From the NCBI GenBank assembly GCA_016187935.1, contig JACPIU010000026.1, forward strand, positions 186,001-250,000: 64,000 nucleotides of DNA, in the 5' to 3' direction. Each line of letters starts with the position of its first letter. The first letter of the stretch is position 1. This DNA is from Bdellovibrio sp. GTDB taxonomy: Bacteria > Bdellovibrionota > Bacteriovoracia > Bacteriovoracales > Bacteriovoracaceae. Under the pieces are notes generated by a model that ran no database searches, was not told the origin of the DNA, and worked only from the letters and a program-made list of their open reading frames with translations. A program made the position numbers and the translations under genes. This document shows, in pieces, positions 1 through 7,443 of this stretch.

Positions 1-1
1 T

Positions 2-1549
2 GAATTGAAAAAGGGAGAGATTGGGTCTGTTGTTTTGAATCGACTATACAAATCCACTCAAATGCAAGTGTCCTTTGGGATTATCTTTTTGTCGATTAGC
101 AATGGTTCTCCTAAAGTCCTTAATCTGAAAGACCAGCTTCAGTGTTTTCTTGATCATCGGCGTGAAATTGTTATCAGAAGAACGGTTTTTGATCTAAAGC
201 GCGCCCGTGAAAAGGCGCATATCTTAGAAGGCTTGAAAATTGCCGTTGAAAATATCGATGCAATTATTGCTTTGATAAAGAGTTCAGAAGGTCCACAGCA
301 GGCCCGTGAACAGTTAATGGCAAATTTTAGCCTATCGGAAAAACAATCCCAGGCAATTTTAGAATTACGACTGCAGAGACTGACTGGACTTGAGCGAGAT
401 AAGATAATCCAAGAATTTCAGGATATTTTAAAAGAAATAGAGCGCCTCGAAAGAATCCTTGGCAGTGAAGATGAAATTAAGCAAATCATTAAAAATGAGT
501 TTAATGATGTTCTCGAAAAATATGGTGATGAGAGACGAACAAAAATTGAAGGTTTAGCAGAAGAGATTCAAATTGAAGATTTGATAAAGAAAGAAGATCA
601 AATTATTACGGTAACTCACAAGGGTTATATCAAAAGAATGGCACTAGATACCTATAAATCGCAAAAAAGAGGTGGAATGGGACTTAAGGGGGCCGATCAA
701 TCTGATGATGATATATATACTCATTTTTTTACAGCTGATACGCACTCAGATCTCTTATTTTTTACGAATAAAGGCACATGCCTATCTGTCAAAGTCTACA
801 ATATTCCTGAGGGATCACGCATTAACAAGGGTCGAAATATTGTTAACCTAGTTTCAATACCATCGGGAGAATACCTGAAAGAAATTTTGTGCATAAGAAC
901 TGATCAAAATCTTGAAAATCAATTTCTTATTTTTGCCACAGAAAAAGGAATCGTAAAAAAATCCGAATTGTCCGAATACAAACATATCAAGCAGGCAGGA
1001 TTACGGGCAATTAAGATTCAGGATGGTGATTCATTGCGAAGTGTTCGTATAACCGATGGTAAAAAAGATGTTTTATTATGTAGTTCATCCGGAAAGATCA
1101 TACGTTTCCCTGAATCAGAATGTCGGCCAATGGGAAGAGTTTCTCAAGGCGTGAAAGGTATTTCGCTAAATGATAATGAAAAAATTATTGGAATGGAAAT
1201 TATCGATGATTCCGTGGAAATTTTATCCATCACCGAAAATGGATTTGGAAAGCGGACAAAATCTTCAGACTATCGCAAGCAGAGTCGAGGTGGAAAAGGT
1301 ATTTTAGCAATGCGACTTACTGAAAAAAATGGTGATATTATTGCGATAAAACCTGTCACAGATAAAGATGATTTGATGATTATTACCGATAAGGGGCAGG
1401 TTATTAGAACAAAAATTGCAGGAATATCTTTAATGGGTCGGACCACACAAGGCGTTATTTTAATCAGGTTAAAAGAAAATGAAAAAGTTGTGGCCGTGGA
1501 AAAGATAATAGAGGCAGATGACGAAGAAAATACTCAGTTACCTCAATAA
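2..1549 (+). CDS. gyrA: DNA gyrase subunit A, C-terminal part (5' end outside window)
   Basis: This is the 3' portion of the gene for GyrA, the DNA-cleaving subunit of gyrase, which introduces negative supercoils. The reading frame is open from the left edge, so the start and active-site tyrosine lie outside. The visible part opens with the end of the breakage-reunion core (VLNRLYKSTQMQVSFG, then VLNLKDQL and FLDHRREIVIRRT), runs through the coiled-coil tower (about residues 60-170), and ends in the DNA-wrapping beta-pinwheel. A GyrA-box-like QKRGGMG sits in the first blade, with Met where the usual box has a basic residue. A second copy, QSRGGKG, is in a later blade. The tail is short and acidic. 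GyrA rather than ParC is favoured by the full-length pinwheel and the GyrA-box position. The 3' end overlaps the next gene by 32 bp. Confidence 0.93.
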   Translation, partial: ELKKGEIGSVVLNRLYKSTQMQVSFGIIFLSISNGSPKVLNLKDQLQCFLDHRREIVIRRTVFDLKRAREKAHILEGLKIAVENIDAIIALIKSSEGPQQAREQLMANFSLSEKQSQAILELRLQRLTGLERDKIIQEFQDILKEIERLERILGSEDEIKQIIKNEFNDVLEKYGDERRTKIEGLAEEIQIEDLIKKEDQIITVTHKGYIKRMALDTYKSQKRGGMGLKGADQSDDDIYTHFFTADTHSDLLFFTNKGTCLSVKVYNIPEGSRINKGRNIVNLVSIPSGEYLKEILCIRTDQNLENQFLIFATEKGIVKKSELSEYKHIKQAGLRAIKIQDGDSLRSVRITDGKKDVLLCSSSGKIIRFPESECRPMGRVSQGVKGISLNDNEKIIGMEIIDDSVEILSITENGFGKRTKSSDYRKQSRGGKGILAMRLTEKNGDIIAIKPVTDKDDLMIITDKGQVIRTKIAGISLMGRTTQGVILIRLKENEKVVAVEKIIEADDEENTQLPQ

Positions 1550-2315
1550 TATTGTCGTATTACTTTTTCTAGTTTCATGTAATCTCAATCCAAGGATTGA
1601 GCATGAATTGATTCTTGCACAGGAATTAATCAAATCCCAGAAATACAGTGAAGCGATTTTTTTGTTAGAAAAGATCTTAAAAGGAACTGTTCCAACTACA
1701 CTGAAGGGAAAGGTATATTATCAATTAGGAGAACTTTATTCCCTTCACTTCAGAGATTATCAAACATCGCTTAAATATTATGAAAAATTGAGACAAATTT
1801 CAGAAGATCCAAAGTGGCAAATAAAGGCGGAAGAAAAGAAGGCTGAAATTTATTTTTTATTTTTTAGGAATTATAACGAAAGCATCAAAATCTATTCGAA
1901 GTTAGTTTCATTTACACCACGGTTGGAAAACTATAGTTTATTTCTTTTGAGACTCGGTCAATCTTATCTATATAATAAGAATTTTGAACAAGCTGAAGTT
2001 ATCTTCAAAAGAATTGGAACTGAACAAGATGCAAAGATTGCCGGAAAATCACTATATTATTTGGGACTGATGAGTTTTATTAAAAAACAATATTTAGTGG
2101 CGATTGATTTTTGGAAAGAATATCTGAAGGTTGAAACAAATAAGGAAAGCATCGTGCAAGCCAAGTTTTTGATTGCGAACACTTATGAAACCATGGAAGA
2201 ACTTAAGAAGGCCTACAATCTTTATTATTCTCTGATGGGTGAATATCCAAACACAGAGGTGCTAAAGCAAAGACTTAACAGTATTTATAATCGCCGAATT
2301 GCCAGAAAACGATGA
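1518..2315 (+). CDS. TPR-repeat outer-membrane lipoprotein, BamD/YbgF-like
   Basis: This 265-residue protein has a lipoprotein signal with lipobox LVSC (Cys at about residue 21), followed by at least five TPR-like helix pairs, for example the segments starting EAIFLLEKIL, YYQLGELYS and YLGLMSFIKKQYLVAIDFW. The repeats resemble those of BamD and tol-associated YbgF, which hold outer-membrane or cell-division complexes together. No specific family signature was seen, so the partner is unknown. The start lies inside the end of gyrA, a 32-bp overlap suggesting translational coupling. Its stop overlaps the next gene's ATG. Lipid anchoring in the outer membrane is inferred: the residues after Cys are N-L-N, so there is no Asp at +2 that would act as an inner-membrane retention signal. 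Confidence 0.75.
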   Translation: MTKKILSYLNNIVVLLFLVSCNLNPRIEHELILAQELIKSQKYSEAIFLLEKILKGTVPTTLKGKVYYQLGELYSLHFRDYQTSLKYYEKLRQISEDPKWQIKAEEKKAEIYFLFFRNYNESIKIYSKLVSFTPRLENYSLFLLRLGQSYLYNKNFEQAEVIFKRIGTEQDAKIAGKSLYYLGLMSFIKKQYLVAIDFWKEYLKVETNKESIVQAKFLIANTYETMEELKKAYNLYYSLMGEYPNTEVLKQRLNSIYNRRIARKR

Positions 2316-2515
2316 TTAGATTTGATAAAAAATGGCGCAATATTGCGGCCTTTGCACTTGGAATACCAACGACAATATTTTCTGTTTCCTTATTGTTACA
2401 GCAAGCGGTAAATACAGGAACATTAACCAAAAAAATCAGCAATATGATATTGGTTATGTTTATAGTGCAATGTGTTGCTGTGCTGGTTTGGTATGCTGTA
2501 CGAAAAAAAAATTAA
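2312..2515 (+). CDS. Small two-TM protein, AtpZ-like (F1Fo accessory)
   Basis: A 67-residue protein with two predicted membrane helices (about residues 9-29 and 43-61) and short basic ends. Size, topology and position directly before an AtpI-like gene and atpB match the AtpZ/ATPase_gene1 family, which accompanies AtpI at the head of many atp operons and has been linked to cation uptake or c-ring assembly. Sequence similarity alone would not identify it, so the assignment rests on context. Its ATG overlaps the stop of the upstream lipoprotein gene, and its 3' end overlaps the next reading frame. Confidence 0.55.
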   Translation: MIRFDKKWRNIAAFALGIPTTIFSVSLLLQQAVNTGTLTKKISNMILVMFIVQCVAVLVWYAVRKKN

Positions 2516-2843
2516 TTTTGCGAAATATTTATTGATATCATTTTTACCGTATCTGGTTGGAATGAGTCTTGAGCAAAGCCTAGATGCCTTCATTGCTTAC
2601 CTCATAATCTATACCTGCATTGTGATAAATCACATAATGCTACTAACCGGTGTAAATATGCTTGTTAATGCCGCACAGGGCTACGATAGAGTTATAATTG
2701 TTTCACTCTTTATTGGCAAAATGGTTATTCTTTTCTTGGGAATTTCCGTGGGTGTACATTTTATTGGAAATAAAGTAATAATACCGGTGATTTTTTACAT
2801 CATACAAATCTTTGTTTTAGTTTTTTCACTTAAACGTCTTTAA
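2493..2843 (+). CDS. AtpI-like protein (ATP synthase I family)
   Basis: This is a four-helix membrane protein of about 116 residues located immediately before atpB. AtpI proteins are small chaperone-like or Mg/Ca-transport-linked factors that help assemble the c-ring. The helices can be read at YLLISFLPYLVG, FIAYLIIYTCIVINHIMLLTG, VIIVSLFIGKMVILFLGISVG and VIIPVIFYIIQIFVLVFSL, and the third has the Lys-containing pattern typical of AtpI. I chose the ATG at 2493 (MLYEKKINF), because an upstream in-frame start at 2472 would add only seven residues buried in the previous gene. The assignment leans on topology and neighbourhood. Confidence 0.6.
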   Translation: MLYEKKINFAKYLLISFLPYLVGMSLEQSLDAFIAYLIIYTCIVINHIMLLTGVNMLVNAAQGYDRVIIVSLFIGKMVILFLGISVGVHFIGNKVIIPVIFYIIQIFVLVFSLKRL

Positions 2844-2858
2844 ATTTGGGATTAAGTG

Positions 2859-3638
2859 ATGATTTTGCGTGGATTGTTTAAAGGGTTGTTTTTATTTTTT
2901 CTTCCAAGCATGGCATTTGCCAGCGGCGGGTTCACATGGGTGAATACATTGGCCCATAATTTTGAACTGCATCTTCCAGAACATGTTTTAACTTTTATTC
3001 TCGTTGGTGTAATTCTTTTGATCCTGGGTGTTTTGTACAGAGCTAAGCTGAACAGAGTAGAGAACATCGTTATTCCCGATGATGGGATTTCAATTAGAAA
3101 TGTATTTGAAGCATACGGCGAATTTATTATGGGCCAATGTCGCGCTGTGATTGGAGAAAAGCTAGGTCCCAAGTATTTTAATTATATTTCCACTATCTTC
3201 TTAGTTATTTTGACATCCAATTTAATTGGCTTGATCCCTGGGTTTATGCCCCCAACAGGTCATTTAAGTACAACTTTGGCCCTCGGACTCTTTTCTTTCA
3301 TCTATTACAATATTAAGGGATGCAAAGAAATGGGTGTGGTAAATTACTTAAAGCATTTTGCTGGACCACTTTGGTATATGGCGATACTTATCTTTCCAAT
3401 AGAGATTCTTTCAAATTGTATTAGGCCAATGTCGTTAGCTCTACGTCTTAAAGGAAATATGGATGCGGATCATCGCGTTCTTGCGATTTTTTCTGATCTC
3501 GTCCCCGTTGGTGTTCCCATTGTGTTTTTAGGCCTAGGCCTCTTGGTTTGTATTGTTCAGGCGTATGTATTTACTGTTCTATCAATGGTTTATATAAGTT
3601 TAGCGACGGCTCATCACGATCATGATGACCATCACTAA
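2859..3638 (+). CDS. atpB: F1Fo ATP synthase subunit a
   Basis: Subunit a forms the two ion half-channels of the Fo motor beside the c-ring. The family core is clear: the helix carrying the essential arginine reads SLALRLKGNMDADH, matching SLxxRLxGN of other a subunits. Upstream lie ILTSNLIGLIPGF and PTGHLSTTLALGL, also standard family segments. The N-terminus looks like a cleavable signal peptide (hydrophobic stretch ending SMAFA, then SGG). The C-terminus is a His/Asp tail (HHDHDDHH). A GTG at 2856 precedes the ATG at 2859 in frame and either could be used. No atpF, H, A, G, D or C follows, because atpE and a terminator end the block, so the remaining ATP synthase genes must be elsewhere. 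Confidence 0.93.
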   Translation: MILRGLFKGLFLFFLPSMAFASGGFTWVNTLAHNFELHLPEHVLTFILVGVILLILGVLYRAKLNRVENIVIPDDGISIRNVFEAYGEFIMGQCRAVIGEKLGPKYFNYISTIFLVILTSNLIGLIPGFMPPTGHLSTTLALGLFSFIYYNIKGCKEMGVVNYLKHFAGPLWYMAILIFPIEILSNCIRPMSLALRLKGNMDADHRVLAIFSDLVPVGVPIVFLGLGLLVCIVQAYVFTVLSMVYISLATAHHDHDDHH

Positions 3639-3659
3639 TCAAATTAATAGGAGGATTTT

Positions 3660-3959
3660 ATGAAAAGGGTTCTACTTGTTGCTCTTGCACTTTTAAGTAA
3701 TGCTGCATTGGCTGAAGAGGCCGTTGGTGCTTCTGGTTCTGGAAATGTAAATCTTATGAAGGCCGCATTCTATTTCTTGGCCGTAGGGCTTGCTGCTTTT
3801 GGCGGCACGACTGCACAGTCTCGCGCTGCTGTAGCTGCGCTTGAAGGTATTGCTCGTAACCCAGGCGCTACAGATAAGATTATGACACCAATGATTCTCA
3901 GCCTTGCTCTGATGGAATCTTTGGTGATTTTTACTTTGATTTCAGTGTTCTTGATTTGA
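3660..3959 (+). CDS. atpE: F1Fo ATP synthase subunit c
   Basis: This is the c-ring subunit, two helices joined by a polar loop. After an apparent signal peptide (MKRVLLVALALLSNAALA, then EEAVG), helix 1 is glycine/alanine-rich, the loop contains ARNPGA, and helix 2 carries the ion-binding Glu in ALMESLVIF. Aligning the loop with the Ilyobacter tartaricus c subunit puts a Gln of helix 1 (in TTAQSRAA) at the Gln32 position, and Glu-Ser of helix 2 at Glu65-Ser66. These are side chains of the sodium site. The Tyr70 position is Phe. A good Shine-Dalgarno (aggagg) precedes the ATG. The gene is followed directly by an intrinsic terminator. Confidence 0.93.
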   Translation: MKRVLLVALALLSNAALAEEAVGASGSGNVNLMKAAFYFLAVGLAAFGGTTAQSRAAVAALEGIARNPGATDKIMTPMILSLALMESLVIFTLISVFLI

Positions 3960-3986
3960 TGTATTTGTATTAAGCAAATTGGTTAT

Positions 3987-4017
3987 GGGGAGGCTTGATA
4001 GTCCTCCCCTTTTTTTT
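3987..4017 (+). terminator. Rho-independent terminator after atpE
   Basis: A 7-bp stem (ggggagg / cctcccc, arms 3987-3993 and 4003-4009) with a 9-nt loop is followed by eight T residues. It lies 27 bp after the atpE stop and ends immediately before the ribD ATG. Confidence 0.85.
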
Positions 4018-5097
4018 ATGTGTATTGATTCAGACCAACAGTATTTAAAGCAGTGTTTCTCATTGGCCATTCAGGCGAAGGGATTTACTTCTCCAAATCC
4101 ACTTGTAGGTGCTGTTCTTGTTAAGAATAATAAAATAATAGGTAGAGGATTTCATCAAGGACCCGGACTACCTCATGCCGAAGTAAATGCGATTAACTCG
4201 GCTTTGGGCACAGAAATTAGGGATTCAACATTATATTGCAATTTAGAACCATGTTGTCATTCCAATAAGCGAACCCCACCCTGTGTGAATTTAATAATAG
4301 AATCTGGCATTAAACGAGTAGTTGTTTCAAATATTGACCCGAATCCCTTTGTTCAAGAAAAGGGGATCAAAAAATTAAGAGAGAAAGGCATTGAAGTTGA
4401 TGTTGGTCAGTTTGCAATTGAAGGAGAACATTTAAATCGTATTTTTTTTAAAAATATGCGCTCCCATCTGCCATATATAACGATTAAAATAGCTTCTTCT
4501 CTTGATGGAAGAATTTGCTTAGAAAATGGATCATCAAAGTGGATAACGTCTCCGCTAAGTCGTCAATATGCCCATCAAATTCGTTTAGAGCATGATGCCA
4601 TAATGGTTGGCATAAACACCTTTCTCGCAGATATGCCGGCCTTAAACACCAGAGATAATTCCAATAAGGTAATTAAGGAGAATAAGAAAATAATTCTTGG
4701 AGATATGAACAAGCTAAAACCACAACATTGGCAACATTCTAACATTAGTCAAGCACTATTAATTCATACGGGAAATGAGGAGTATGTTTGTTCATCTGCA
4801 ATTAAAACATACCACTATAAAAGCTTTGGAAGTTCATTGAAAAATTTGATGACTGCCCTTTATTTGGATGGAATTACGTCAATCCTTGTCGAAGGTGGTC
4901 AAAAAGTTTTCTCAAGTTTTGTTGATGAAAAACTTTATGATGATGCTTTTATCTTCTATGCACCAATATTTTTAGGTAACGGTAAGAGTAATTATTTAAA
5001 CGTGGATATTTCTGCGATTAACTTAGGCCACAGAATGAAAATTATTGAAACAAGATCAATAGAGAATAATTTTCTTGTTCATTTAAGACAGGAGTGA
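4018..5097 (+). CDS. ribD: Bifunctional pyrimidine deaminase/reductase RibD
   Basis: RibD carries out the second and third steps of riboflavin synthesis: deamination of the diaminopyrimidine product of GTP cyclohydrolase II, then NADPH-dependent reduction of its ribose. The N-terminal deaminase domain shows the zinc/catalytic pair HAEVNAI and EPCCH...TPPC. The reductase domain starts around PYITIKIASSLDGRI and contains LVEGGQKVFSSF. The start chosen is the ATG at 4018 (MCIDSDQQYL), because earlier in-frame starts lie within the atpE terminator. There is no obvious ribosome-binding site, since the T-run abuts the ATG, which would suit a leaderless or weakly initiated transcript. It is first in a tight ribD-ribE-ribBA-ribH run. 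Confidence 0.93.
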   Translation: MCIDSDQQYLKQCFSLAIQAKGFTSPNPLVGAVLVKNNKIIGRGFHQGPGLPHAEVNAINSALGTEIRDSTLYCNLEPCCHSNKRTPPCVNLIIESGIKRVVVSNIDPNPFVQEKGIKKLREKGIEVDVGQFAIEGEHLNRIFFKNMRSHLPYITIKIASSLDGRICLENGSSKWITSPLSRQYAHQIRLEHDAIMVGINTFLADMPALNTRDNSNKVIKENKKIILGDMNKLKPQHWQHSNISQALLIHTGNEEYVCSSAIKTYHYKSFGSSLKNLMTALYLDGITSILVEGGQKVFSSFVDEKLYDDAFIFYAPIFLGNGKSNYLNVDISAINLGHRMKIIETRSIENNFLVHLRQE

Positions 5098-5104
5098 AAC
5101 CGGT

Positions 5105-5755
5105 ATGTTTACAGGATTAATCAAAGATGTAGGAAAAATTTTATCTTTGAATAGAATTAATGAAGGACTTGAACTCGAAATTGGATCGCGTTTGATTGAA
5201 GAGATGCTGGTTGATGATTCTGTTTCAATTAATGGCGTTTGCCAAACAGTGATTAGAAAATCATCAAAATCTTTTTTTGTTCAGGCTGTGCAAACAACTC
5301 TTGAAAAAACTACAGTTGGACTGTTTCGAATAAACGACAGGGTTAATTTAGAGTTGGCCCTAAAAATGAATGATCGCTTAGGTGGGCATTTTGTCCAAGG
5401 ACACGTTAATGGGATGGCCCAAGTTACCTCTATTGAGCGAATAGGTGAATCGCGCAAAGTTTGGCTGAATCTTCCGGCAGAGTTTTTTCGCTATATGATG
5501 AAGGAAGGATCGGTTGCGCTAGATGGAGTTTCTTTAACATTGGCAGACATCGACTCAAGTAACAGTACTATTGCGGTGTCAATAATACCCCATACGATGG
5601 ACAGAACCATAGCTAAGTATTGGAAAGTAGGTTCTAAAGTCAATATTGAGAATGATATGCTCGTTAAATTCGTGGAAAATTTGCTTTTATATTCTCCGCA
5701 TCGTACAAATGAACCGCTTTCTGAGGATAAAATTAAAAAGTTTCTAACTGATTGA
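5105..5755 (+). CDS. ribE: Riboflavin synthase alpha chain
   Basis: This enzyme dismutates two 6,7-dimethyl-8-ribityllumazine molecules to riboflavin. The protein has the diagnostic N-terminus MFTGLI and two tandem lumazine-binding beta-barrels: the first contains DSVSINGVCQT, the second GSVALDGVSLTL. The linker contains the LGGHFVQGHVNG motif. At 216 residues its length is normal. It starts 7 bp after ribD and is followed almost without a gap by ribBA. The gene order matches the common proteobacterial rib operon. Confidence 0.95.
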   Translation: MFTGLIKDVGKILSLNRINEGLELEIGSRLIEEMLVDDSVSINGVCQTVIRKSSKSFFVQAVQTTLEKTTVGLFRINDRVNLELALKMNDRLGGHFVQGHVNGMAQVTSIERIGESRKVWLNLPAEFFRYMMKEGSVALDGVSLTLADIDSSNSTIAVSIIPHTMDRTIAKYWKVGSKVNIENDMLVKFVENLLLYSPHRTNEPLSEDKIKKFLTD

Positions 5756-5756
5756 T

Positions 5757-6953
5757 ATGGTTATGTTTTCAACAATTAATTCTATTTTGGATGAATTTAA
5801 ACGTGGTCGGCCTGTTATTGTCGTTGATGATGAAGATCGCGAAAATGAAGGTGATTTTGTTTGTGCAGCAGAAAAAATTACTCCTGAGCTCGTGAACTTT
5901 TTTTGTACCGAAGGACGAGGATTAATTTGTACGCCGCTTTCAGAACGGAGAGCTTCTGAACTTGAGTTGCCGTTAATGGTTGCGGAAAACACATCCGTTC
6001 ATACCACGGCATTCACCGTTTCTATCGATAGCAAGCTTTGCCACACTGGAATTTCTGCATATGATCGCTACTTAACGATAAACGCACTTGTCAAAGATGA
6101 TACAAATTCTTCTGATTTTACGAGACCTGGACATATATTCCCTTTAATTGCACGACAAGGTGGAGTACTAGAAAGGCCAGGGCATACTGAAGCGGCCGTC
6201 GAACTTTGCAAACTTGCAGGTCTTCGAGAAGTGGGTGTCATTTGTGAAATAATGAATGATGATGGCACTATGGCCCGCCTTCCAGAATTAATTAAGATCG
6301 CTGAAAAATTTGATTTGAAAATTGTTTCGATTAAATCACTGATAACTTATCTGGCAAATAAACAGGATGTAGAGCTATTGTCATCTTCTAGTTTGCCGAC
6401 GAGCTTTGGTGATTTTCAAATTTCTGTTTTTGCCGCCTCCTCAAAGAGTGAAGTTATTGTGATGCACATGCGCAAGTCTGATGGGCCCGAAGTACCAATG
6501 ATTAGAATTCATTCAGAATGTTTAACAGGAGATGTTTTTGGGTCTTTGAGATGTGATTGTGGTGATCAGCTGAATAAATCACTTGAAAAAATCGCTCATT
6601 ATGGGCATGGAATGGTTATATATTTAAGGCAAGAAGGACGTGGAATTGGGTTGGCCAACAAGGTCAAAGCTTACAAACTTCAAGAAGAAGGTTTTGATAC
6701 CATCGACGCTAATGTTCACCTTGGTTTTTTACCCGATGAACGCGATTATAATGATGCAGCAATGATTATTAAAAGATTCGGGTATCAAAAAATTAAAATA
6801 ATTACTAATAATCCAAGAAAGATTGAAGGACTAGGTAATGTTGGCGTTGAAATCGTCGAGAGAATAGAACTTCATATACATCCCAATGAGCATAATTTTG
6901 AATATTTAAAAACTAAAAAAGAAAGATTTGGTCATTATCTTTTAATGCAATAA
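5757..6953 (+). CDS. ribBA: 3,4-dihydroxy-2-butanone-4-phosphate synthase / GTP cyclohydrolase II fusion
   Basis: This fusion supplies both riboflavin precursors. The N-terminal half (about residues 1-200) is RibB, with the acidic loop [11 protein letters not shown] and the RPGHIFPL and RPGHTEAAV segments. The C-terminal half is Rib[19 protein letters not shown] supplies the zinc cysteines, [11 protein letters not shown] the GTP-binding loop, and NPRKIEGL closes the domain. At 398 residues the length is that of a full fusion and both active sites look intact. Two ATGs six bases apart (5757, 5763) could start it. No FMN riboswitch was seen before the operon. Confidence 0.95.
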   Translation: MVMFSTINSILDEFKRGRPVIVVDDEDRENEGDFVCAAEKITPELVNFFCTEGRGLICTPLSERRASELELPLMVAENTSVHTTAFTVSIDSKLCHTGISAYDRYLTINALVKDDTNSSDFTRPGHIFPLIARQGGVLERPGHTEAAVELCKLAGLREVGVICEIMNDDGTMARLPELIKIAEKFDLKIVSIKSLITYLANKQDVELLSSSSLPTSFGDFQISVFAASSKSEVIVMHMRKSDGPEVPMIRIHSECLTGDVFGSLRCDCGDQLNKSLEKIAHYGHGMVIYLRQEGRGIGLANKVKAYKLQEEGFDTIDANVHLGFLPDERDYNDAAMIIKRFGYQKIKIITNNPRKIEGLGNVGVEIVERIELHIHPNEHNFEYLKTKKERFGHYLLMQ

Positions 6954-6966
6954 AAAGGGGCTTGAG

Positions 6967-7443
6967 GTGAATGTAATAGAAGGTAAATTTTCTGGACAGA
7001 ATTTTAAGATCGCAATTGTTGCAAGTCGATTTAATGAGCTAATAACAAATAAGCTCATTGAGGGTGCAAAAGATTGTCTTCAGCGACACGAGATGGACCT
7101 CCGAGAGATGACTCTGGCTTGGGTACCTGGTGCTTTTGAAATTCCTTTTGCCGCTCAGGAGCTTGCTGTTAGCAAAAAATTTGATGCAATTATTTGTCTC
7201 GGAGCAGTGATTCGAGGATCTACCCCACATTTTGATTATGTCGCCAGTGAAGCAACCAAAGGTATCGCCTCTATTTCTTTGAATACGAGAGTTCCCATAA
7301 TTTTTGGTTTGCTGACAACTGACTCCATTGAACAGGCAATTGAACGTGCCGGTACCAAGATGGGAAATAAAGGTTGGGAAGCAGCGCTTTCGGCATTGGA
7401 AATGATGAATTTGAATCGATTATTAAGAAAAGAAATTCTTTAA
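6967..7443 (+). CDS. ribH: 6,7-dimethyl-8-ribityllumazine synthase
   Basis: This enzyme condenses the RibD-pathway pyrimidine with dihydroxybutanone phosphate to give lumazine, the riboflavin synthase substrate. Family landmarks are [43 protein letters not shown] (with the catalytic His after it) and [15 protein letters not shown]. The start is GTG at 6967 with a purine-rich aaggggcttgag upstream. The 3' end overlaps the convergent uvrA gene by 21 bp, so no terminator fits between them. Confidence 0.95.
   Translation: MNVIEGKFSGQNFKIAIVASRFNELITNKLIEGAKDCLQRHEMDLREMTLAWVPGAFEIPFAAQELAVSKKFDAIICLGAVIRGSTPHFDYVASEATKGIASISLNTRVPIIFGLLTTDSIEQAIERAGTKMGNKGWEAALSALEMMNLNRLLRKEIL

Noticed and set aside
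3960-4017. FMN riboswitch before the rib operon
   Set aside because: Only an atpE terminator fits in the short gap, and no conserved RFN-element sequence is visible.
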